Source of the DNA: Cylindrotheca closterium
Lineage: Eukaryota > Bacillariophyta > Bacillariophyceae > Bacillariales > Bacillariaceae
Assembly: GCA_933822405.4 (NCBI GenBank)
Contig: CAKOGP040001869.1
Coordinates: 185,660 to 205,034 of the forward strand
Direction: 5' to 3'
Length of the DNA: 19,375 nucleotides
Position numbers and translations under genes: made by a program. The notes below the pieces were generated by a model that saw nothing but the letters and a program-made list of their open reading frames with translations, was not told the origin of the DNA and did no database searches. Below, in pieces: positions 1-7,649 of the stretch. How positions within the stretch are numbered: the first letter of the stretch is position 1; every line of letters starts with the position of its first letter.

Positions 1-79
1 CCATGTTTGGAAAACTGGAGACGATGGCGACGACGCCCAGCACCAACAACATGCCCAGCCAGCAGCCATGATATAGCAT
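1..79 (-). CDS. Possible 5' end of a membrane or secreted protein (partial)
   Basis: Read on the minus strand from an ATG at 79-77, this frame stays open to the window edge (26 codons). It has a very hydrophobic stretch (MLLVLGVVAIV) after a short polar start, as in a signal peptide or first membrane span. An in-frame stop (TGA, 115-113) lies upstream, so this ATG is the first in its frame. Plus-strand frames through the same bases could instead be the last codons of a gene entering from the left, with stops at 69-71 or shortly after. The fragment is too short to name. Confidence 0.3.
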   Translation of the reverse strand, partial: MLYHGCWLGMLLVLGVVAIVSSFPNM

Positions 80-745
80 TGTCTCTATCAACACGAGACT
101 ACAAATTGCTAATCAAACACTCTATCCACTGAGAACAATGATGGGAAACAAATTAATTTTGGCGGCATCTTGCGCTCTAAAAATACTTTCTGTTAAAGTT
201 CCGTTTTGTACGGTTTTAGATTTTTTAATGATCATGCTGCGTCCTTGTGGCCTTTGTACTTCCTGAGAATGATGCAATCGGTGCAGGTGTGATATAATAT
301 ATTTTGGAAGGAGCCTACACCTAGTATAATTTGAGGCGACTTCTGCGTATAAATTTTTGTACTGGTACGGTACACGTACCTGGTACCGGTAGTGCTTGGA
401 TGACGAGAGAGTGATGAAGGTTTTTATTTCCAGAAGTGGATCGAATGAATCATTTTTATAAAAAAGCTGATCGTGTCGTGGACGTCAGCACTTTTAAAAA
501 AACGCGCGCTATCCCGGGCTACACCTCGGGTATACTGGTATTACTTCAGTGATAAAATCGATAAAAATAATATGCGGTATTTTACAACGGTTCGTACCGG
601 CACCCAATAGAGGAAGAGAGAACAGAATTGCGGGTTTCGCAATTCGCAATTGTGTCGAGAAGCCCGGTTAAAAAACTACTTTTGAGCCATCCCCAAGAGC
701 TACAACTGTATCACATCATGAAGAATCATCTTGGCATTGGAAGAG
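80..745. promoter_or_regulatory. Intergenic and 5' region upstream of the twin-module gene
   Basis: No convincing coding frame was seen in this 666 bp stretch. It is AT-rich with A and T runs. It holds a cluster of GGTAC/GTACC motifs at 361-392, a GACGTCA element (CRE-like) at 481-487, and a perfect 8-bp inverted repeat, GAATTGCG / CGCAATTC, at 625-632 and 638-645 with a 5-base loop. The right arm of that repeat overlaps a tandem TTCGCAA pair (636-649). A 24-codon upstream reading frame starts at 718 and overlaps the main start. If the left-edge frame is real, this region is a divergent promoter. Confidence 0.5.
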
Positions 746-3700
746 ATGAAGACGAGCAAACAGAGTGTCGAAGAAATCTTCGGACAGATTGACAGTATCG
801 ACATCAACTCAATCGAACTACATCCTGATGCGATCAAATACCTCGATACGCTGCAATCGTATCTTCAATGCTTCGATCAAATGGAAGAATTGTACAACCA
901 AGTTGATCCGAAACAAACACTTGCTAACCATAATTTGCCAGACGTTAATCTTGCCATCCAACAGCTCTCTGTGAAAAGTGTGCCTGTCCAGAATCTTGTG
1001 GAATTGTACCAAGTTGCTGAGATCGTGTTTCCAATCTTTGCAACAAAAATCGAGAAATTGATAGGAGAAGCAAGGAAAAGAACGGATCCTAGAGAATGTG
1101 GCATTCAGCTTCGATTACCCTCAGGGAAAACCAAGCTCAAGGGGAAGCAGCGTGCTTTAGAAAAGGCATATGACGATTATTCGAAGAAGGAGCCTGGGCC
1201 ACCAGAGTCATGGCTGAATGACATTGTTCGAGGAAGTGTGACATTTGACAGGGCGGAAGAGTTGCTTCGGTTCCTGGAGCTAGTCTGCCTAGACGATTCA
1301 ATTGAAATAGTAAAGTCAAAGAATCGTTTTCGGAATCCGACGCTTTCCGGTTATCGCGATTGGAATTTACAGCTCCAAATTACGGCAGACGATGGCATCA
1401 AACACATTTGCGAGCTTCAGCTGCACCACAAAGCAATCGAGGAAGCAGATACAAAGATTGGATCACACAAATTCTATGAGTTCTTTCGCAAATTTTATGC
1501 TGGGGCAACAGGTACTCTACAAGGACGTATAAATGATTTGAGGATGATATCAACTGGTGGTTCGTTGAACATGTCATATTTGAAGGAAGTGATAGCCAGC
1601 CCGCTCGAAACAGATCATATGAAGATGCTTGCGGATCTATTTGAGAATCATATCAATGATTACCAACTAGCAATGGTAATAACGAATGCCATTCGAGATC
1701 AATTTGAACCAGCGGAACTGTACTCAAGAATGGGAACTCTTTTCTGGAGGCAAGTCAAAATGAAAGAAGCAACAGTAATGTACGAAGAGGCTCTACGTAT
1801 CCAATTGCAGGTCAATGGGCCTGACCACATAGCTACGGCACAAGCGTACAATAACAAGGCGAATGTTTTATACAGTCAGGGCCAACTGGAGCAGGCAATG
1901 AATATGCATCGACGTGCGCTGTACAATCAACTAAAAGTATTTGGTCCAGACCATGCAAATACTACAACAACGTACAATAACATGGCCATTATTCTCCGAA
2001 TTCAGGGGAAGCTTGAGGAGGCTTTGGCCTTGTATCAAGAGACGCTGGATATTCGGTTGCGGTCAATTGGAAAGTTCCATACCAGAACAGCAAATACCTA
2101 CAGCAATATGGCGAATGTATTGCAAAGTCTGTCCCAAAAGGCAACAAATAAGCGTGAGAAGAAAGGTAAACTGGAGGAATCTTTGGAACTGCACCACAAG
2201 GCCCTCGAGATTCGACTTAGGATACTTGGCACTGAACATCATTCGATAGCAAATACTTACTTCACAATGGGAAGTGTGAAACAAGACCAAGGTTTGCTGG
2301 AAGAAGCATTGGCCCTATATCAAAGGGCGTTGGTTATTCGACTGAAGGTATTTGGATCCGACCATGCCGATACTGCAGAAACATATGATACTATCGCAAT
2401 TGTCCTTCGGAAACAAGGTAAATTGCAAGAAGCCATGGCACTGTATCAGAAGGCTCTGGAAATTCGACTTAAGGCCAACCACAGATGTGCAACAATTTCT
2501 TGCAATGAAATAATTGCCATCTTGCGACGACAACGGAAAGAGAACAGCGGTGAGCCCTTGGTAAGACTGGCAACTTTCAGCTTAACCGAGCACACGCGGC
2601 TTCATATTCTGGGTGGATCGATTGTGGACTATTCACGAGGGGTCTTTCGGCCGCAAGGAACGGAAAACGTTGATGGTGATTCTCCCACACGACCTGCAGC
2701 CATTGTCAATTGTACAAATAAACGATGCTTGGGAGGTGGTCCCGTCGATAGTGCAATTAATCAAGCTGGGGGTGAATCTCTAATCAGAGATCGGCGCAGC
2801 ATAGCCTTGCTCCCAAACAGCAATGCCCGTTGTCAGACAGGAAAGGCTGTTGTGACGGGACCAAACAACTACGGAAACCTTCAGGTGCCCTACGTGATTC
2901 ATGCTGTTGGGCCTGACTATTCGCGTTGGAATCCCGATATTCCAAATGTCGATGAAACAGGCCAGACAATTCATCCATTCCATGAGCCTGACCGTTTGTT
3001 GAAATCAGCGTTTTCAAACGCTCTGGAGATTGCTAGGGAGATTGGAATCTCTGAGCTTGCGTTTGCCTTGATTAGTGCTGGGGGCAACAGGGGAGGACGA
3101 AGCTTGGAAGATATCCTGTCCATCAGTATTGATGGGATTTGTGAGTGGGTTGAAGACAACATCCCACTTTCCACCGACTTGCCCCACACGATCGCAGTTG
3201 AAGATATATCTTTAGTGGCATTTTCATTTGCGGAAATGCAAGCATTGCTGGACGTTTGCCGAGACCGCTTTGACGAGAAGTTCTGCCCACCAGTGGTCTA
3301 TCCTTCACGGGTTTCACTTTTTGAAACGAAGGACAATAATCTGCATTGCCCCATCTCTACAATGGTGGAAGAACCAGTAGGCAAGAGAAGTGTCGCCGAT
3401 ATTCTCATGCAGATTGACCATGTTGATGTCTCCAAACTTGAGCGTGATCCCAAAGCGAGCAAACATGTTGAGACCCTTCAATCACATCTAAAATGTTTTG
3501 ACCAACTAGAGGTTTTGTACAATATTTTCGACTCAAGTCAGAAGCTTGCCAATTATTATATTTCATACATCAGTCTCCCAATCCAACAACTTTCCCTGCA
3601 TGGTGAGCCGGTCAAAAACTTGATGGAAGTGTATGAAGTTGCAGAGATAATTCTTCCTGTTTTCGTTGCCAAGATTAAGGAATTAATTCAAGTTTGGAAA

Positions 3701-5944
3701 AGTTTTGATCCTACAGATTGTGACATTCACTTTGAATTGCCGCCAGGTGACAACAAGCTCAAGAGTAAGCATCGCGCTTTGGAAAAGGCGAACGAGGATT
3801 ATTCGCAGAAGGAACCTGGGCCACCAGAGTCATGGCTTTGTGACATCGTACGAGGAAGTGTAGTTTTTGGCAATGCTGAACAGCTGCTTCGATTTCTGGA
3901 GCTTGTCCGCCAAGACACTTTGATTCAAATTGTAAAGTCAACGAACCATTTTTGCAACCCGACGCTCTCGGGCTATCGGGATTGGAATTTGAAACTTAGG
4001 ATTACCACAAGCAAAGGTCGAACAAAACACACCTGCGAGCTCCAGCTCCACCACAGAGCAATCAAGGAAGCAGATGCAAAACTTGGATCATACAAGTTCT
4101 ACGAGTTCCTTCGTGAGTACTATGCTGATGCAACAAATACCGGTAGTCTGAACCAACGACGGGATGATTTAGGAATGATATTGAATGGTAGTTCATTAGA
4201 TATGGAATCCTTGGAGAAAGTTGTAGAGAAGCCGGTTGAGACTGATCGCATGAAACGGTTAGCGACCCTTTTTGAGCATCAACTGAACAACTATCAGCTA
4301 GCAATCGTAATGACAAATGCAACCAGATCAATTTTGGAACCCACAGAGTTATATTCTAGATTGGGTAATCTTTTCATGAAACAAGGCAACTTTGAGAAAG
4401 CCATGGCAATGTTTGAAAAGGACCTTGAAATCATGTTAAGCTGGAAGTCCAAGCAAGCTCTGCAAATATTTAAGAAAGACATTGGAGAAGATCATCCAAC
4501 ATTATCATCAAGCTATCAGAAAATGGGGGTTTTGCACATTGCAAAAACATACAGCAATATGGCAAAAGTCCAACATAGCCAGGGCTGCTACACCAAAGCA
4601 TTGATGCTACACCAAATGTCGCTGAAAAGTAGATTGGAAGCAGTTGGTCCTGAGCATCATCTGACAGCTTCAACCTATCATGACATGGCATGTGTCCTAC
4701 AGAGTCAATCTAGACTGGAGGGTGCGATGACGCTATACCAAAGGGCATTAGCCGTTTGGTTGAAGACAGTTGGGCCTGACTATTCTGATTCAATACAAAT
4801 CTATACCAGCATGGCAGCAGTCCAAAACAGTCTGGGGCAGTACAATAAAGGTCTGGAGCTATACAGCAAAGCTCTGGAAATTCAACTGAAGGTCTTTGGA
4901 CCTGACCATGATGCGACAGCCCAGATATACAGCAACATTGCAACTGTTCTTCGAAGAAGCAATCAGAATGAAGAGGCAATCAGAATGTATCAGACTTCCC
5001 TTGAAATTCGATTGAATGATAGGTGGAAGCATCGTTCCAATACAACGGCAATCAGCTTTGAAATTGTTGGCCTCCTGGCGCGACAACAAAAGCTGAGCGG
5101 CGCCACCCCGTTGGCAAGATTGATGACATACGCCATATCCAGAAAAGCGCGCCTTCATATTTTGGGCGGATCCGTTATTGACTATTCACCTGGGATTTTT
5201 CGGCCGCATGACAACATTGGTGAGAGCAGCGTGCTAAGAGATTCTTGCACAGAGTTAAAGACAAGACGAGCCGTCGCAATCGTCAATGCTACAAATGAAG
5301 CTTGCCTTGGGGGCTGTGGGCTAGATGCGGCCATAAATAAAGCTGGAGGTCTCTCAATGATCAAAGATCGTTACAATCTGAAGGTATTACTTGACGGCCG
5401 TACGCGGTGTCAAACAGGAAGTGCTGTTTTGACAGGACCTAACAACTACGGAAACCTTCACGTGCCAAATGTGATTCACACTGTTGGGCCTATCTATTGG
5501 GAGTGGGACAGGAAAATGCCAAATCGTTCTAATGAAGGAAGTGATGTTATGAATCCTTTCCAAGCTGCTGATCATCTGTTGAAATCCGCATACACAAGCT
5601 CTTTACAGGTTGCCAAAGAACATGGCATATCTGAGCTTGCTTTTTCTTTGATTTGCGCTGGATTGAATCGTGGGGAAAGAAGCTTGGAAGATGTCTTGTC
5701 TATTGCCGTCGCTGGGATATGTGACTGGGTACAAGACAACACAGCGGTTGCAACAAACTCGCGCAACAGTGTCGTAGTTGAAGATATATCGCTAGTGGCA
5801 TATACAATCGAGGAAATGCGAACACTGCTAGATGTCTGCCAGCGTCACTTCTCAGCCCCTGAAGAAAGCTATCGCCCAGCAGCTGACTTGAAGCTTGATT
5901 CCCGGAAACCGTCTGAATTTTTGAATGAAACCGACATGACTTGA
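746..5944 (+). CDS. Twin-module protein: (RelA/SpoT-like fold + TPR + macro domain) x 2
   Basis: Intronless, 1732 residues from the first in-frame ATG; an in-frame TGA at 719-721 closes the frame upstream. Two homologous modules are visible. Module 1: helical N-terminus (1-115), RelA/SpoT-like nucleotidyltransferase fold (about 120-240: D159 in NDIVRGSV, GYRDWN at 202-207, E223 in CELQL), six TPRs of kinesin-light-chain type (323-578), macro domain (651-800: VNCTN, GGGPVD, GPNNYGN). Module 2 repeats this order: fold about 995-1115 (D1033, G1076-Y1077-R1078, E1098), about five TPRs (1200-1425), macro domain 1510-1662 (VNATN, GGCGLD). In known families the first fold transfers pyrophosphate or nucleotides, TPRs bind proteins, and macro domains bind or hydrolyse ADP-ribose. 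A nucleotide-signalling or ADP-ribose-linked role is inference. No signal peptide or membrane span is seen, so it is probably cytosolic or nuclear. A Met at 3362 opens module 2, so two genes or a fused duplication are both conceivable; the unbroken frame favours one protein. Confidence 0.92.
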   Translation: MKTSKQSVEEIFGQIDSIDINSIELHPDAIKYLDTLQSYLQCFDQMEELYNQVDPKQTLANHNLPDVNLAIQQLSVKSVPVQNLVELYQVAEIVFPIFATKIEKLIGEARKRTDPRECGIQLRLPSGKTKLKGKQRALEKAYDDYSKKEPGPPESWLNDIVRGSVTFDRAEELLRFLELVCLDDSIEIVKSKNRFRNPTLSGYRDWNLQLQITADDGIKHICELQLHHKAIEEADTKIGSHKFYEFFRKFYAGATGTLQGRINDLRMISTGGSLNMSYLKEVIASPLETDHMKMLADLFENHINDYQLAMVITNAIRDQFEPAELYSRMGTLFWRQVKMKEATVMYEEALRIQLQVNGPDHIATAQAYNNKANVLYSQGQLEQAMNMHRRALYNQLKVFGPDHANTTTTYNNMAIILRIQGKLEEALALYQETLDIRLRSIGKFHTRTANTYSNMANVLQSLSQKATNKREKKGKLEESLELHHKALEIRLRILGTEHHSIANTYFTMGSVKQDQGLLEEALALYQRALVIRLKVFGSDHADTAETYDTIAIVLRKQGKLQEAMALYQKALEIRLKANHRCATISCNEIIAILRRQRKENSGEPLVRLATFSLTEHTRLHILGGSIVDYSRGVFRPQGTENVDGDSPTRPAAIVNCTNKRCLGGGPVDSAINQAGGESLIRDRRSIALLPNSNARCQTGKAVVTGPNNYGNLQVPYVIHAVGPDYSRWNPDIPNVDETGQTIHPFHEPDRLLKSAFSNALEIAREIGISELAFALISAGGNRGGRSLEDILSISIDGICEWVEDNIPLSTDLPHTIAVEDISLVAFSFAEMQALLDVCRDRFDEKFCPPVVYPSRVSLFETKDNNLHCPISTMVEEPVGKRSVADILMQIDHVDVSKLERDPKASKHVETLQSHLKCFDQLEVLYNIFDSSQKLANYYISYISLPIQQLSLHGEPVKNLMEVYEVAEIILPVFVAKIKELIQVWKSFDPTDCDIHFELPPGDNKLKSKHRALEKANEDYSQKEPGPPESWLCDIVRGSVVFGNAEQLLRFLELVRQDTLIQIVKSTNHFCNPTLSGYRDWNLKLRITTSKGRTKHTCELQLHHRAIKEADAKLGSYKFYEFLREYYADATNTGSLNQRRDDLGMILNGSSLDMESLEKVVEKPVETDRMKRLATLFEHQLNNYQLAIVMTNATRSILEPTELYSRLGNLFMKQGNFEKAMAMFEKDLEIMLSWKSKQALQIFKKDIGEDHPTLSSSYQKMGVLHIAKTYSNMAKVQHSQGCYTKALMLHQMSLKSRLEAVGPEHHLTASTYHDMACVLQSQSRLEGAMTLYQRALAVWLKTVGPDYSDSIQIYTSMAAVQNSLGQYNKGLELYSKALEIQLKVFGPDHDATAQIYSNIATVLRRSNQNEEAIRMYQTSLEIRLNDRWKHRSNTTAISFEIVGLLARQQKLSGATPLARLMTYAISRKARLHILGGSVIDYSPGIFRPHDNIGESSVLRDSCTELKTRRAVAIVNATNEACLGGCGLDAAINKAGGLSMIKDRYNLKVLLDGRTRCQTGSAVLTGPNNYGNLHVPNVIHTVGPIYWEWDRKMPNRSNEGSDVMNPFQAADHLLKSAYTSSLQVAKEHGISELAFSLICAGLNRGERSLEDVLSIAVAGICDWVQDNTAVATNSRNSVVVEDISLVAYTIEEMRTLLDVCQRHFSAPEESYRPAADLKLDSRKPSEFLNETDMT

Positions 5945-6029
5945 ACCTTCATGCTTGGCGAGTAGGTCTAAAACTTCTCTTGCAAAGATATCGTATTATC
6001 GTAGATTGCTTTTTTATTAATTTGTTCAT

Positions 6030-7562
6030 CTAAAATGATATGCATTTGATGGAACAGTCACTTCCCCCCACAAAGACTTTGGGGCCATCTTCGGCGGATG
6101 CTTGGTAGTTTAGACAAAGACCCTTTTCCTCTTTGCCGAATACCTTGACTGTATGAAGTGGATTTGATGACCTAATGTCCCAAAGCTTGACAGTCCCATC
6201 ATGACTACTCGAGACCAAATGAAAAGCATTGGTCTGACTCCATTGGACACAAGATACCCAGGCCTTGTGCGATGGCCGGAATGTCTTGTCGGAAACAACA
6301 GATGATTGGTTCGATTGATTTGTTCGAACGTCCCACAAACGAATGGTACAGTCTGGATGCCCAGTGGCCACAACACCTTCGGAGTGGTAGGACGTGTCTA
6401 GACAGGCGACGACACGAGAACCATTCAAAGTTAACAGACAGTCTTGTCGCTCGACGTCCCAAAGCTTGATCGAATGGTCCCAACTTCCACTAATTAGTGT
6501 TGTAGCATTATCCTTGGAATGATTGCCCCAGGAGACCCCACTGACCAATTGCGAGTGGGCCGACTGCAACACTGCTGTAGGTCGGATTTGAGCCAGTAAC
6601 GATTTCTTGCCACTCGAAGTCTTTCGCTTCTTGGGGGCGGCATCTGTGCCATCGTTGCCGGCATTGGTCACATCCCACAAGCAAATCGTTCCATTACCAC
6701 CTCCACTGGCCAACAATTGAGAGGGTGCTGAACAAAAGTTGAGAGAGGACGTGGTGCACGAGAAGCCTTCATGAATGCATTCACCAAAGGCTTGCATAGA
6801 TTTTCCCTTAGAATCGCAAGTGTGGATAGATAGAGTGTGATCAAGGGATGCTGTGGCTACCCAGGTCTGGTCCTTATGCACCGTGGTGTCCAAGCATTTT
6901 ATAGGTCCGGAGGATACAGTGACGGAATGAACCTCTTTCAGCGCCTGTTGATCATTTCGGTAGACGTGAACTGTTCCGTCATAACAACCAGAAAAGAGTA
7001 GACTGCCACTGGATGACAAGGATGAGACCCAGTCCGGGAGTTCTTCCTTCTCTTCCGATAAGTCTGGTACATTGGAGGCTGGAAAGTAGGTAATCGGAAT
7101 GGCTTCTTCCAAACTAATTCCATGTTGCCGTGCTTCCCGTTCCACTCCCTTTCGTAACAGTCTGTTGTTGGTACCCGAGACAATGAATTCAAAGTTCAGT
7201 TGGGCCTTGTCATCGTCTTCCTCGTCAGCATCACTTTTGCTGTCATTATCACTGTCATCGTTGTCACCAACCGATCGACCGAGCAAGTGATTCACCACAG
7301 CTGACAATCCCTTTCTTCCAATATCGGCAGGAACTGCGATTGGTTCGGTTGGAACCTCTAGGGATCGATTCTCCACAGTACTCGCCAGCTTGAGAGCGAC
7401 TCGGACCTGAAACCCCTCATTGCTGCTATCGGAATCAGAGTCGGGCATGATCGCTCGTCTTTCGTTGATAGTTGCTTTCCGGATGGAAATTTGTTTTGAT
7501 TTGTTTTGAAGTCCGTCTGCAGATTTGTTGGAGGCGACTGCTCGGATTCCACCGCGGCTCAT
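6030..7562 (-). CDS. YTM1: Ribosome biogenesis protein YTM1/WDR12, NLE + WD40 repeats
   Basis: Encodes 510 residues from the ATG at 7562-7560, in one exon. An NLE (ubiquitin-like) domain spans about 50-162 (FQVRVALKL, then IAVPADIGRKGLSAVVNHLL, then LNFEFIVSGTNNRLLRKGV). It is followed by about seven WD40 blades (176-510) with clear endings such as SIKLWDV, TIRLWDV and TVKLWDI. This order is that of YTM1/WDR12, the PeBoW-complex partner of Bop1 and Pes1. In yeast its NLE domain is grasped by the AAA ATPase Rea1 to release assembly factors from the pre-60S particle in the nucleolus. A run of Asp, Glu and Ser (98-120) interrupts the NLE domain. An internal ATG at 7448 would give 472 residues, closer to yeast and human lengths, and could be the real start; the extra 38 residues are basic and not recognised. 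The 3' end faces the twin-module gene 85 bp away. Confidence 0.93.
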   Translation of the reverse strand: MSRGGIRAVASNKSADGLQNKSKQISIRKATINERRAIMPDSDSDSSNEGFQVRVALKLASTVENRSLEVPTEPIAVPADIGRKGLSAVVNHLLGRSVGDNDDSDNDSKSDADEEDDDKAQLNFEFIVSGTNNRLLRKGVEREARQHGISLEEAIPITYFPASNVPDLSEEKEELPDWVSSLSSSGSLLFSGCYDGTVHVYRNDQQALKEVHSVTVSSGPIKCLDTTVHKDQTWVATASLDHTLSIHTCDSKGKSMQAFGECIHEGFSCTTSSLNFCSAPSQLLASGGGNGTICLWDVTNAGNDGTDAAPKKRKTSSGKKSLLAQIRPTAVLQSAHSQLVSGVSWGNHSKDNATTLISGSWDHSIKLWDVERQDCLLTLNGSRVVACLDTSYHSEGVVATGHPDCTIRLWDVRTNQSNQSSVVSDKTFRPSHKAWVSCVQWSQTNAFHLVSSSHDGTVKLWDIRSSNPLHTVKVFGKEEKGLCLNYQASAEDGPKVFVGGSDCSIKCISF

Positions 7563-7649
7563 GACCCAATAATTTTCATTTTGAAGTTCGATGTTCAATG
7601 TGCATCATCACATTACCATCATTAAACTGGGGTAAGATAGCATCCTGGA
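7563..7649. promoter_or_regulatory. Very short bidirectional 5' region between YTM1 and the PPR gene
   Basis: Only 87 bp separate the two divergent ATGs (201 bp if YTM1 starts at 7448). Both promoters and 5' UTRs must lie here or overlap the opposite gene. No TATA box is evident. Confidence 0.55.

Noticed and set aside
731..745. TTG at 731 as start of the twin-module gene
   Set aside because: Nuclear eukaryotic genes very rarely start at TTG; the first in-frame ATG at 746 loses only five residues and no domain.
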